A DNA stretch of 64,000 bases, from positions 1 through 64,000 of the forward strand of contig MKTU01000021.1 in NCBI GenBank assembly GCA_001898415.1, read 5' to 3'. Numbering within the stretch: position 1 is the first letter of the stretch; the number at the start of each line of letters is the position of its first letter. Both the position numbers and the translations under genes were made by a program. Below the pieces are notes generated by a model. It was not told where the DNA came from, made no database searches, and saw only the letters and a program-made list of their open reading frames with translations. This DNA comes from Rhodanobacter sp. 67-28. GTDB lineage: Bacteria > Pseudomonadota > Gammaproteobacteria > Xanthomonadales > Rhodanobacteraceae. This document shows positions 40,224 to 49,021 of this stretch, one piece after another.

Positions 40224-43136
40224 TCACTTCTTGCCTTCAGACCCCATGTTCGGGTCGTGGGACTGGTTGATGACCCTGGTAGGGGCCTCGCACAGTGACG
40301 CTAGCCATGGCACAAGGCGAGCTCCAGCAGGGGACAGTGTCGTCAATCGGAGGCTGCGGTGGCCGCGCGCACCCTTTTCCCAGCCGTCGCTATCCGATCG
40401 GCTCCTGAAGGGTGCGTTGAACCATGACATGGCAGGCCGGGAAGGTACCTGGTCGAGGTCGACGAGTCCGAGGGTCGGAGCAAATGGTGAGTCGAGCCTG
40501 GACATGGCGTGGGACGGGTTCGCATAGGTCCGCTCGAACCAATGGCGCACCTGATCCTTTTGCGCTTCGTCACCCCAGTGATAGGCGGCATGCCAGGCGT
40601 CGACATAAAGCCCCACTACGTAGGTCTTGCCGCGTTCGAGTGCTGTGCCGATGGCGAAAATGCATGGCTCGTGCGTCACATAGCGCTTGGAGTGATTGCG
40701 GTTGTACTTCGTGGCTGATTCGATCAACGCCTCGACCAGGGTGTGCATGTCGCCGAAGGCAAGCGAGGCCAGGGCCGGCGAGTCCAAGGCGGACTGTACA
40801 CGCGCATACGAGAGACCGGATGGCGTGGCCGCCTTCGACCAGTGGTCAGCCGCCGGCCACGCAAAGACCACCTGCTCTCCAGACCGGCGCTGGTACAGCT
40901 CAACGTCACCGCGGCCGGCGTGCGGCGTGCCGTCGGCGGCGAAGGTGAGGACGCAGCGCACGCACCACGGGAACTCGCCGACACGCGGGTCGCGCTCGGC
41001 CTCGGTCGCTTCGCGGTAGAAGTGCCACCGGTCGCGCCCGTTGTGGGTCAAGGCCACCGGGACCCATTCCTGTGCCGCGCACCAGGTCTCGACGGCTCTC
41101 ACTCGGGATGCGTGGTCGGCCAGCGCCGCGTAGGCGGCATTGAGTGCTGCCGCACGAAGGGACGCCGGTGCGTTGGTCGGCCCTGCCGGCAACCTGCCAT
41201 CCTTTTGGCTCGCACGGATCACGGCGCGAGCGAGGCTGGCGGCGCGGCCTGCTTCGATTGGATCGGCTGCCAAACCGCCGTCCCGTAGCGACTCTACGAT
41301 CCAGGCCTGCCACGGAGCCTCGAGGGCATCGCGCTCGATCACGTAGGCGAGCGCCTGGCGGAACACTTCGACATAGGCGGCATAGTCGCGACGGCTCCGC
41401 CGGCTCCCAAGGTAGTAGCGGAGCTGGTCGGCCTCGGCGCGGTCGAGCACCAGGTAGGCCTGGGGCTGGTCGAGCACCACCTTGACGTTCCTGGAGCGGC
41501 TGCGATCGTAGCGCTCGTGCGTTGCGACGGTGATGGTGGGTCGCCCCTGGACGTACGCCACCCGTGCCACCACGGTGGCGTCGTCTGGGCACCAGATCTG
41601 GAAGCTTCTATCACCCGAGTTCCGATACGCGCCTGGCGCGGCTGACTCGGTCATCGCCGCGTTGAGGTTGACCGCGACCATGACGCCGGCACCGAGGAAG
41701 CCATTGCACTCGGCCCGGTAGGACGCGAATGACGGGCGATCCTCAGCGACCAGCGTGTCGATGCTCACCAGGCGCAGGTAGGTCTGCTGGAAGCCCGGGT
41801 CAAGCCAGTTCGAGAACCGGGGAATACCGCTGGCCTCAAGCAACTCGGTGCGATCGTGCAGTCCCCACAGGATCACGAGCACGCGCGCGAAGTCGGTGAG
41901 GCGCCCGATCTGGGAGCGCTGGGCCTTCGCGTAGTCGATGTCTTCGCGCGTGATCGGTGTGTCGTCGTAGCCTCGCCGCTCCCAGTTGTAGCTGCGGCGG
42001 GTGAAGTGTTCCGCCTGCTCGGCGGTACTCGGCAGGAGCTGCTCGATGTTGGGCAGCACCTCATCGCAGGAGATCAGGGTCAGCGAGGCGCCATCGCGGT
42101 ACAGCATGTGGTGGCGCATCGACTCCTTGGTCATCGCCTCGTTGTAGCGTCCGATGGCGACCGATCGCTCCGTGCTGTCCCCGTCCCGCTCCCTGATGAA
42201 TTCCTTGTATCCGCCGCGGAAGCGCACGAGCACGATGCCACGTGGCGACGGGATCATTTGGCGCACGAGCGCAGGGTCCTCCAGCGCCTTCGCGACCTGG
42301 TCGACCATGGTGTGGTCGAGGCCACCCTGGTCAAGGCAAAGAAGCAGCTCTTCGTCGAAGCTCAGCAGATCCTGGTAGATCACGATCGGTTCGTCGCGTG
42401 AGGCGGGCTCACCGGTGGCCAGCGGCAGCACCTCCACACCGCGTCCGGTGTAGATCTCCAGGTTCGTGACCATCCCGCGAATGCGGTCGAGATCGGACAA
42501 CTGGTTCTTGGCCTTGGCCAGCAGCGAACTTGCCCTCTCCTGGTGGAACCGCGCCAGCGCGCCCGCCTGGTTCCCCAGTTCATCGCTGTGCTCCTTGATC
42601 CACGCGAGCTGCGCGTCGGCAGAGGCCTTGAGCGCGTTGGCGTGCTCCGTCATCGCCTTCAACCCGCCCTCGGTGGCCAGCTCACGTCCGGTCGCGCCGC
42701 CGGCGTTGGGCCGGGGCTCGTGTGCGAGGCGCGGCGTGTCGGCATCCACCGGCGGGGGCTGGCTCATCGCTTCCTGGGTGAGGCGCATCGCCTCCACCAG
42801 CGCCGCCATTTCCCGTGCGCGCACCGCCTCGCCGTCCTGAGCGAGTTCCCAGTCCTTCTCGAAGTCGTCGGCATGGATCCGCAGCGGAATCTGGTAGCAG
42901 CGCTCCCAGCTTGGATGCGGCGCGAGCACGATCACGTGATCGTCGCCATCGGCCCTTTCGATTTCCTGCAGCAGCAGCACGTCGCCGGCGTCCACGCCGT
43001 TGTAGCTGCCGCGCGCGTCGTGCCGGCCCTCGATGTCGTGGCGGGCGCGCCAGTACTGGCCTGGACTCGGCCCAGCCAACCTTTCCACCGTCACGCCAGC
43101 AGCCGAGGTCGGCTGGGATACCACCAGCCCGGTCAC
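40224..43136 (-). CDS. Very large hypothetical protein, coupled to a DUF262 protein
   Basis: Protein of 970 aa from a GTG at 43136 that overlaps the stop of the DUF262 gene (GTGA); GGAGG lies eight bases upstream. Residues about 130-240 are Ala/Glu-rich and probably form a coiled coil (EMAALVEAMRLTQEAMSQ, LAWIKEHSDELGNQAGALAR). Later parts contain compact aromatic-rich domains (ALAYVIERDALEAPWQAWIV, YVTHEPCIFAIGTALERGKT). No nuclease, ATPase or protease signature was found. The coupling suggests a two-part system with the DUF262 protein. The gap 40085-40223 downstream of the zinc-finger gene start shows nothing. Confidence 0.6.
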   Translation of the reverse strand: MTGLVVSQPTSAAGVTVERLAGPSPGQYWRARHDIEGRHDARGSYNGVDAGDVLLLQEIERADGDDHVIVLAPHPSWERCYQIPLRIHADDFEKDWELAQDGEAVRAREMAALVEAMRLTQEAMSQPPPVDADTPRLAHEPRPNAGGATGRELATEGGLKAMTEHANALKASADAQLAWIKEHSDELGNQAGALARFHQERASSLLAKAKNQLSDLDRIRGMVTNLEIYTGRGVEVLPLATGEPASRDEPIVIYQDLLSFDEELLLCLDQGGLDHTMVDQVAKALEDPALVRQMIPSPRGIVLVRFRGGYKEFIRERDGDSTERSVAIGRYNEAMTKESMRHHMLYRDGASLTLISCDEVLPNIEQLLPSTAEQAEHFTRRSYNWERRGYDDTPITREDIDYAKAQRSQIGRLTDFARVLVILWGLHDRTELLEASGIPRFSNWLDPGFQQTYLRLVSIDTLVAEDRPSFASYRAECNGFLGAGVMVAVNLNAAMTESAAPGAYRNSGDRSFQIWCPDDATVVARVAYVQGRPTITVATHERYDRSRSRNVKVVLDQPQAYLVLDRAEADQLRYYLGSRRSRRDYAAYVEVFRQALAYVIERDALEAPWQAWIVESLRDGGLAADPIEAGRAASLARAVIRASQKDGRLPAGPTNAPASLRAAALNAAYAALADHASRVRAVETWCAAQEWVPVALTHNGRDRWHFYREATEAERDPRVGEFPWCVRCVLTFAADGTPHAGRGDVELYQRRSGEQVVFAWPAADHWSKAATPSGLSYARVQSALDSPALASLAFGDMHTLVEALIESATKYNRNHSKRYVTHEPCIFAIGTALERGKTYVVGLYVDAWHAAYHWGDEAQKDQVRHWFERTYANPSHAMSRLDSPFAPTLGLVDLDQVPSRPAMSWFNAPFRSRSDSDGWEKGARGHRSLRLTTLSPAGARLVPWLASLCEAPTRVINQSHDPNMGSEGKK

Positions 43137-43696
43137 GAGAGGGCCTCCGGCGACGGGTTTGCCCGTTGCTCGCCGGGGTGCGGCGTGCCACCAAAATTCA
43201 ACCGGTCGTAGACCTCCCGCAAGGTCGCTTCGTCCGTCGCTCCCATCTCGATCGACGGGAACGTGACTCGGTAGAAGCGGCGCCGCCGGTCGGCGAGCGA
43301 TAGATCCGCGAAGCGGGTGGTGCCGAACACCGGGAAGTCGCCGGCGGCGAAATCGCGCAGCGCGCCCAGGCGTTGCTGACCGTCGAGGAGAAGCCCAGCG
43401 CAGGGCCGTCGCACGGCACCCTGATCCCAATCCCACTCGGTCGTGACGTAGTACCCCGTGCCTAGGCCAAGGAAGATGCCCTCGACGAACCGCACCTGCT
43501 GCCGGCGCGTCCAGACAGCGGGGCGCTGCCACACCGGGAGGACGAGGCCCAGCAGGCTGCGCTCCCCCTCACGCAGGTGCGTCGCCGGCGCCATCCCGAG
43601 CAGGTGTTCGATGTTCAGGGCGCGGTCGCATCCGAAAAGGATGGGGGAAGGCAGGGAAGCGGCCGAAGACTCGGCTGGAGGTAGGGCGGTGGACAT
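43133..43696 (-). CDS. DUF262 (GmrS/ParB-like) domain protein
   Basis: Protein of 187 aa from the ATG at 43696. It has the DUF262 hallmarks AGLLLDGQQRLGALRDF (D-G-Q-Q-R) and EVYDRLNFGGTPHPGEQR (F/Y-x-R-x-N-x-x-G-x-x-x-x-x-E), plus VQFVEGIFLG-type helices before them. DUF262 belongs to the ParB/Srx fold and is the N-terminal half of GmrSD and Brig-like restriction proteins, where it binds or cleaves NTP to control a nuclease. Here the nuclease half is absent, and the protein is coupled instead to a 970-aa protein of unknown fold. Confidence 0.75.
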   Translation of the reverse strand: MSTALPPAESSAASLPSPILFGCDRALNIEHLLGMAPATHLREGERSLLGLVLPVWQRPAVWTRRQQVRFVEGIFLGLGTGYYVTTEWDWDQGAVRRPCAGLLLDGQQRLGALRDFAAGDFPVFGTTRFADLSLADRRRRFYRVTFPSIEMGATDEATLREVYDRLNFGGTPHPGEQRANPSPEALS

Positions 43697-43853
43697 GGCG
43701 GATACCGTCAGTGGCGGGTACCGATCACAGTAGGCCGGTGAAGACGCGGCCAAAGATCAGGCCAATTCCGCCGGAGCCCGGGTCCTGGTGGCTTGCGGTT
43801 TCACACGGGACGCGGCTGTCGGTCTGTCGACGGCGCGCGTCATGTCCGGTGTG

Positions 43854-44423
43854 TCAACGGCCGATTCGCTCTGCTGCGCCCGACAGGTGCCCCAGGGCGG
43901 CGATTACGCGCTCCACATTTCCGTGGCCAAGCCCTTCGGCGCGCGGGACGTGACATAGCCACGGGCATTCCGGCAGGAAGAGGCCAGCATCATCGTCTAC
44001 CGCGATCCAGTATCGGATACCGTTGGCTGCGGCATACGCTTCGATCTCGGCTTGCCGAGGTCCGCGCCCGTTACGCTCCGGGCCCGTGATGTCCCTGATG
44101 CGGTCGCGGTAGGGCGCATCGAAAAGCCGCAACAGGTAGTCGTGAGACGCTGAGTGGCGCCAGTCGCTGGAAATCACCACGTCGGTGCCCGGGAAGGCGT
44201 CGAGGATGCGATACAGCTCCGGGAGGTACTCGAACGTCTCCGATTGGTTCGGGTGGAGCACGCCATCGAAGTCGAGGAAGAGCACCACCGCGTCCTTGCG
44301 TGGCCCTGGCCACCGGGCCACCGAGTTAAGCTCGGAGGAGGAAAGCGGTTCGGTCATGACGCCAAAGCCAAGGGCGGCGGCCAGGCGGCTGATGCCGGAT
44401 GCGATTGCGGCAATGGTGCTCAC
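43854..44423 (-). CDS. HAD-like hydrolase (HAD domain of RNA-repair type)
   Basis: Protein of 189 aa with motif I VVLFLDFDGVLHPNQSE (D-x-D), motif II TDVVISSDWRHS, and motif IV WIAVDDDAGLF. The L-F-L-D-F-D-G-V-L-H-P and S-S-D-W-R boxes match the small phosphatase-like HAD domains often found on plasmids (HAD_SAK type). An N-terminal 40-residue extension is helical. It is coupled to the following 68-aa membrane protein gene upstream by a 4-bp overlap. Substrate unknown. Confidence 0.72.
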   Translation of the reverse strand: MSTIAAIASGISRLAAALGFGVMTEPLSSSELNSVARWPGPRKDAVVLFLDFDGVLHPNQSETFEYLPELYRILDAFPGTDVVISSDWRHSASHDYLLRLFDAPYRDRIRDITGPERNGRGPRQAEIEAYAAANGIRYWIAVDDDAGLFLPECPWLCHVPRAEGLGHGNVERVIAALGHLSGAAERIGR

Positions 44424-44626
44424 TCGGCGGGTTCTCCGTGCATGGCGACGACGCGGGTGGTTCCGTGCGTCGGGTACATCACGATGGTCGCGATCACGAG
44501 GGCGAGCGCCGTGGCCACGATCCGCGTAGCCAGCCGTTCACGGCTCGAGAGGAGGGCTGCCAGGGCGGCGAAGCTTGCGAGGCAGACGAGGGCGACAAGC
44601 AGCCCGAGGAGGGTCATGGATGGCAT
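44420..44626 (-). CDS. Small membrane protein
   Basis: Protein of 68 aa with two membrane spans (TLLGLLVALVCLASFAALAA and IVATALALVIATIVMYP). GGGAG stands seven bases before the ATG at 44626. It overlaps the HAD gene by ATGA. Not recognised. Confidence 0.55.
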   Translation of the reverse strand: MPSMTLLGLLVALVCLASFAALAALLSSRERLATRIVATALALVIATIVMYPTHGTTRVVAMHGEPAE

Positions 44627-44718
44627 GGTGCGCTCCCGAGGTTGAGGGTGGCCGATCTACGGACTGGCGTCCGTCGATGCTTCGATCAGCACGTCGATCA
44701 CGTGCTGTGGCTGGCATC

Positions 44719-45051
44719 CTAGCGGCGGCTAGCTCGCCCGACCGTCCGAAACTGACCGGTTACGGCGCCCATTTCGGGGTTCCGATGGGCTGCGGGCGGG
44801 AAGGTGAGCGCGGCCAGCAGTTCGTCGTCCGTGCACTCACGGGTGTCCGGTGTTTCGGTGAGGCCAAGGAACGCGCGCTCGCCGCGAACCTCACGCTCGG
44901 CCTGCTCCACCCAGACGCGGCGCAGGGCGCGCTCGCCGTCCGTTGTCGCCTCCCTCAACGCGGCGCGCTTGCGCGCGAGGCCGGCCTCGAGCTCAACGAG
45001 ATGTGAAGTATCGACGGCGGTGCCGGCGTCGGGGTGCGGGGCGGCCTGCAT
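44719..45051 (-). CDS. Hypothetical helical protein
   Basis: Protein of 110 aa, charged and helical in the middle (AGLARKRAALREATTDGERA, VWVEQAEREVRGERAFLGL), likely a coiled coil, with a short tail around TGQFRTVGRASRR. Not recognised. It lies 29 bp after the 73-aa gene. Confidence 0.5.
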   Translation of the reverse strand: MQAAPHPDAGTAVDTSHLVELEAGLARKRAALREATTDGERALRRVWVEQAEREVRGERAFLGLTETPDTRECTDDELLAALTFPPAAHRNPEMGAVTGQFRTVGRASRR

Positions 45052-45080
45052 GCGGACTCGTTCCTTCCTTCATCGGTGGA

Positions 45081-45302
45081 TCAGAACAAGCCGCGCGGCG
45101 GCTGGCAGCGATACTCGCGGAAGTCCTCCGGCGTGGCCTCGCGTAGAACGTCGTGCTCGCCCGGCAGGAAGCAGCCATCACGCCAGTTGCGGCCTCCCCG
45201 GATGACCGACCCGTGCAGTATGCCCAGCATCCGGTCGCCCTCGGCCTGGTAGCACAGGGTGTTCTCGTTGACGACGAAGTAGCGGCTGGTCGTGGTGATC
45301 AT
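45081..45302 (-). CDS. Small hypothetical protein or frameshifted C-terminus of the 45178 gene
   Basis: From the ATG at 45302, 73 aa (MITTTSRYFVVNENTLCYQA, FLPGEHDVLREATPEDFREY). The frame stays open upstream beyond the ATG at 45332 to a TGA near 45470, and that part also reads like protein (RIGPPHIAGRQVGAQAYSP). It could therefore be either a separate small gene or the true end of the neighbouring protein after a frameshift. Confidence 0.5.
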   Translation of the reverse strand: MITTTSRYFVVNENTLCYQAEGDRMLGILHGSVIRGGRNWRDGCFLPGEHDVLREATPEDFREYRCQPPRGLF

Positions 45303-46353
45303 CGGTCGCATCCGGCAGGGATGTCCCATCATCGCCGCGCCGCGCCGCGCGCGAAGTTGCAGTGGGTTCTGGCGGGGCGAGTAGGCTTGCGCGCCGACCT
45401 GTCGCCCGGCTATGTGTGGCGGTCCGATCCGGACTGGCCGTGCCCCCGCTTCCAGGCCGAGTCACCACCGACCCGACGGTGAACAGCGCTACGCCTAGCA
45501 CGCCAAGGTGCCCGCCGCTCAGCGCGGTGAGCACGCCGCCGGCGACGCCGCAGACTAGCGCGCTCCACGCCAGGCGACGTGCCCCGGGCCAGTGGATGGA
45601 GCTGTCGAGGATGTCCAACGGCTCGCCCACCAGCCGGTCGTGCTGGGCGAGCCGCCGGCGTTGCCACTCGCCCACGTCGAGAGCGGACGGCGTCCCGTGG
45701 GCGTATCGCTCCCAGGCACCCGAGCCCAGCAACTCATCGATCGGCGGCAGTCGGTTCGGCCACGGCGCGGGATGAATCCCGTAGGCGCGCAGCAGCGGCA
45801 GGGAGAGGGCAGGGTGCGCCAGCACGGTCAGCCAGCGACCGTCGAGCAGCAGGGTGTAGAACTTCCCCGCGCCGGCGTCGGCCTCCAGGCACTGGAGCCG
45901 GTCGGCGCTGGGGAAGTGAAGCATGGTCACCGACGCAGGCATGAGTTCGGCGCCACAGGACTCGCGCAGGTAGCGGACGCGGTTCTTCCCTTCGTGCATC
46001 GCACCGATGCCGATCTCCTGCACCCACCAGCCGGACGCTCCGTCGGGATCCCCGCGCTCGCCACGCGCCGGCGCCAGCAGGTAGGCCGGTAGGTCTTCCC
46101 GGCCCGCGCGCGGCTGCGGCGTGCGCCACCGCCAGGACATGCCGATGGTGCACGGCAAGGGGAGCGACATCGGCCGATCGTCACCCGGGTCGGCCTGTAG
46201 GAAGGGTAGGATCTTGCTGAGCAGGTAGAACGGCCCGCCTGTGAGGTCGAGGCTCTCGCTGTCGATGGCGGCAACGACACGCTCCACACTGGCGCGCAGG
46301 TGCGGTGGAAGCGCGCCCTCAGCTCCGCGTGGAAGGGGGGTGGTCGTCTCCAT
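45178..46353 (-). CDS. Hypothetical protein, C-terminal frame doubtful
   Basis: Open frame of 391 aa from the ATG at 46353. Residues 1-300 look real (SVERVVAAIDSESLDLTGGP, GWWVQEIGIGAMHEGKNRVR, MLHFPSADRLQCLEADAGAG) and end in a membrane hairpin (RLAWSALVCGVAGGVLTALS, HLGVLGVALFTVGSVVT). After that the sequence becomes Arg/Pro/Ser-rich and overlaps the 73-aa frame by 125 bp. A single-base shift around 45450-45480 would join it to the other frame. Function unknown. Confidence 0.55.
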   Translation of the reverse strand: METTTPLPRGAEGALPPHLRASVERVVAAIDSESLDLTGGPFYLLSKILPFLQADPGDDRPMSLPLPCTIGMSWRWRTPQPRAGREDLPAYLLAPARGERGDPDGASGWWVQEIGIGAMHEGKNRVRYLRESCGAELMPASVTMLHFPSADRLQCLEADAGAGKFYTLLLDGRWLTVLAHPALSLPLLRAYGIHPAPWPNRLPPIDELLGSGAWERYAHGTPSALDVGEWQRRRLAQHDRLVGEPLDILDSSIHWPGARRLAWSALVCGVAGGVLTALSGGHLGVLGVALFTVGSVVTRPGSGGTASPDRTATHSRATGRRASLLAPPEPTATSRAARRGDDGTSLPDATDDHHDQPLLRRQREHPVLPGRGRPDAGHTARVGHPGRPQLA

Positions 46354-46418
46354 GGCGCTGGACATCCTCGGTTTTTGGGGTATCTGGAGTTGGGTGTGGG
46401 GAGCCACAGTTGAGTTCA

Positions 46419-46730
46419 TTACGAGTTGGACACGATCAGGCGCAGGTGCGGGCCTTCTTCAGCTCTTGGGCACAGCTTCCCTACTACCTCGCCTTTGGCG
46501 TTCGTGATGATGTGCCCAGTGAATGCGAAGGCATCCAGCGCAGCGCGCAGTTCGGCGTCGTCCTCACCAATAGTGGCAAGGAAAAGCTGGGGCGTCAGCC
46601 CGTGGGTCTTGAGAACCTGCGTTGCTTTCGCTCGCCTCTGCCTATCGTCACCTTGACGCCAGAATCGAATGAGCCACTGCGCCGCCTCTGCAAGCAGCAC
46701 TCCACACACAAGCCATAACAGTCCATTCAT
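46419..46730 (-). CDS. Small hypothetical membrane-anchored protein
   Basis: Protein of 103 aa. N-terminal hydrophobic segment (MNGLLWLVCGVLLAEAAQWL) followed by a basic stretch and a soluble part with THGLTPQLFLATIGEDDAEL and GHIITNAKGEVVGKLCPRA. Not recognised. Confidence 0.5.
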   Translation of the reverse strand: MNGLLWLVCGVLLAEAAQWLIRFWRQGDDRQRRAKATQVLKTHGLTPQLFLATIGEDDAELRAALDAFAFTGHIITNAKGEVVGKLCPRAEEGPHLRLIVSNS

Positions 46731-46863
46731 TCATCCAGCTCCTAAAGCGGATTTCAATGGGCAAACACACCCAAATCCGGAAACCCGGTTTTTGCAACGC
46801 CGCTGGTTGGAGTGGGTTTCGACCGACACCGGAGGAACGCTCCAGGCGCTGTGCCGGCGGCGC

Positions 46864-47388
46864 CTACGCCCCGGGTAAGGCCAGTGCCTGGCGTATGTCG
46901 GCGAGATGGTCGCTGACGAACTCGTGGATCTGGTCACGCACCTCGGTATCGCTCAGGCCCCACTGGATCACACCACCGATGATTCCGTCCGGCAGCATCA
47001 TGAACACGACCCGCTGTTGTTCATGGGTCGGATCGACCAACTCCGGGATCTGGCTCGTCAGCACGTCGCAGAGCGAATAAAGCTCGGTGTCGTCGGCGGG
47101 CGTCGCGTCCCACCAGGCGCGACGAACCGCATCCAATCGCTCGGTGTCCATCGTGTTCCGCTCCTCGCGGCGCTCCCTGGCGCGATCCACCTGTTCCTCG
47201 GTCGGTTGAACGTCCCGGAGCAGTTGCTCAAGCGGGACGCCGCGGCGAAGGGCCAGCTCCTGCAGGAAGACGCTCTTGCCCGACCCCGAAGCCCCGATGA
47301 TCATGGTGTGGTGACTCACCCCGTCCTGGCTGAACACTGGCAGGGAGGCGCCGTCTGGCGCGCGAAAGGTCAAGCCGTGCTTGGTCAT
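46864..47388 (-). CDS. Short P-loop protein (N-terminal part of a transfer/packaging-type ATPase?)
   Basis: Protein of 174 aa from the ATG at 47388. It starts MTKHGLTFRAPDGASLPVFS, then HTMIIGASGSGKSVFLQELA (Walker A). No Walker B is visible: the rest is acidic and helical (QPTEEQVDRARERREERN, CDVLTSQIPELVDPTHEQQR). The beginning resembles the ATP-binding start of TraD/VirD4- or Zot-like proteins, so it may be a shortened relative or a nucleotide-binding switch. It lies 39 bp downstream of the exported 467-aa protein gene. Confidence 0.5.
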   Translation of the reverse strand: MTKHGLTFRAPDGASLPVFSQDGVSHHTMIIGASGSGKSVFLQELALRRGVPLEQLLRDVQPTEEQVDRARERREERNTMDTERLDAVRRAWWDATPADDTELYSLCDVLTSQIPELVDPTHEQQRVVFMMLPDGIIGGVIQWGLSDTEVRDQIHEFVSDHLADIRQALALPGA

Positions 47389-47426
47389 GCGAATGATCTC
47401 CAGGCGACGCCCTTGTCGTTGCCGAG

Positions 47427-48830
47427 TCAGCGCGATCCCGTGGTTGCCGTGGTGTCCGCACCCGACTTGGGCCTGACGGCCTCCTCGTTCGCGAACAGCG
47501 TGTTGATGTCGACCGCTTCGTCCTGCATCGTCGTGCCCAGTTTGGTGCCGCTGTCGCTGATGCCGAAGCTGCCGTTGGCGAGGGGATACACGTTGAAGCG
47601 CTCGATGCCCATGGCGCGGTGGCACACGTTGATGCGCTCGTCGCTGTCCAGGCGAATGGCGTTTAGGTCGCGGAACTGGTTCTCCAGTACCACGGCTGTC
47701 GCACCCTTCGGGTTGGGCATCCAGTCGATCTGCCAGAAGTAGTGCTGGTAGTTCGCCCGGCCATCGAGGTTCCAGATGCTGCCGCCGGTACCGGGCGTGT
47801 CGATTGCCAGGAAGACCGCGTGGCCCGTCTTGATGTTGAACAGCGCGAAGTCGTTGCTGGTCACCTTGCCCCGAACAATCTTGAACAGCCCCTTCACACC
47901 CTCGATCGGGTCATGGCGCTCGGCCTGGCTGATGAAGCGCTTCAGCAGCACGTAGTTCGTCGTCCCCACCGGGCCGCGCTGGAAGCTCGCGACCATGTAC
48001 TGGGGCGGCAGCGCCTGCGACACCACCGGCTTGCCGAACTCGTAGTCGAAGATGGCCGTGTCGCGCGCCATCACGATGCCCTTGCTGGTCGGGATCAGGA
48101 TGTGCCCGCTCACCGTCTGGCCGTCGACCGACGTGAAGTGCTGGCCGGCCGGGTCGACGTACAGCGTTCCCACCGTGATCGGCGGCAGGGAGGAGTGCGT
48201 GTTGGTGAAGCGCACGTCGAATTGCCCGGCGGCGACCTGCACCAGGTACGTCACATCGCCCGACAGGCCGTCGCCATCCCACTGCACGATCCGCCCCTCG
48301 GGATCCACGACCGACTTGCCGTCAGCCACGAAGCCGTCCGGGCGCCACTCAAAATCGGTCGGCGCCACCTGGGCGTGGCGCGCGTTCACCGCGGCGAGCA
48401 GCTGGTCGGCCGGGTTGCCTGGTGCGCCGGCGCCGGGAGCCTCGGCTTCGGACGCCTGGGTGATCGCCTCACCTGTCGTGGCCACGGCCCCGGCAGGTGC
48501 CGGCGTGGTCGCCGCCGATTGTTCCGCGGGAAGGCCCATGGCCAGTTTCACGCGCTGGGCCGGCGTCAGATCGCCGCTGACCTCGGACATGGCCTGCGCA
48601 TCCGCCGCGCGGGCCTGCATCTGGCGGTACTGCTGCAGCAAGGCCTCCTCGCGCTCCGGCGTGAGCGTGAGCCCACGCTGGCGGTACGCGGACTGCATGT
48701 GCTCGACCAACTGCTGCTCTTTCGCGTTCTGCGGACCAGTCGCCGCCGGGGTGGTGCTATCCGCAAAGGCGGCCGCCGCGCAGGCGAGGCCAGCCACCAG
48801 AACGAGTCCCTTCAAGATTCCCTTGCTCAT
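47427..48830 (-). CDS. Large exported protein, unknown
   Basis: Protein of 467 aa from the ATG at 48830. Signal peptide GLVLVAGLACAAAAFADS at the start. Residues 30-90 are Gln/Glu-rich and helical (EQQLVEHMQSAYRQRGLTLT). Residues 100-140 are Ala/Pro-rich, then a long beta-rich domain follows (DVTYLVQVAAGQFDVRFTN, ITVGTLYVDPAGQHFTSVD, SGHILIPTSKGIVMARDTAI). It is probably periplasmic or surface-exposed. On a conjugative element it could serve in cell-cell contact or exclusion, but no family is recognised. The 191 bp upstream hold its promoter region. Confidence 0.6.
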   Translation of the reverse strand: MSKGILKGLVLVAGLACAAAAFADSTTPAATGPQNAKEQQLVEHMQSAYRQRGLTLTPEREEALLQQYRQMQARAADAQAMSEVSGDLTPAQRVKLAMGLPAEQSAATTPAPAGAVATTGEAITQASEAEAPGAGAPGNPADQLLAAVNARHAQVAPTDFEWRPDGFVADGKSVVDPEGRIVQWDGDGLSGDVTYLVQVAAGQFDVRFTNTHSSLPPITVGTLYVDPAGQHFTSVDGQTVSGHILIPTSKGIVMARDTAIFDYEFGKPVVSQALPPQYMVASFQRGPVGTTNYVLLKRFISQAERHDPIEGVKGLFKIVRGKVTSNDFALFNIKTGHAVFLAIDTPGTGGSIWNLDGRANYQHYFWQIDWMPNPKGATAVVLENQFRDLNAIRLDSDERINVCHRAMGIERFNVYPLANGSFGISDSGTKLGTTMQDEAVDINTLFANEEAVRPKSGADTTATTGSR

Positions 48831-49021
48831 CGCATTTTCCTTGTCCGAAGTGGATCGACGATTTTCCAACGTGTGGCAGACGCCACGGTCAGAAGCGGCA
48901 ACAGCACTTGGCGGTGGCCGTCGCTTCGGGGTGAAGCATAGCCGACGGATTGGCCGGCAAAAGGTGCGCCATTTCCTGCCAGCCCAGAGCGGCCACGCGG
49001 CGCGCCAGCCGGCACCGGTAC

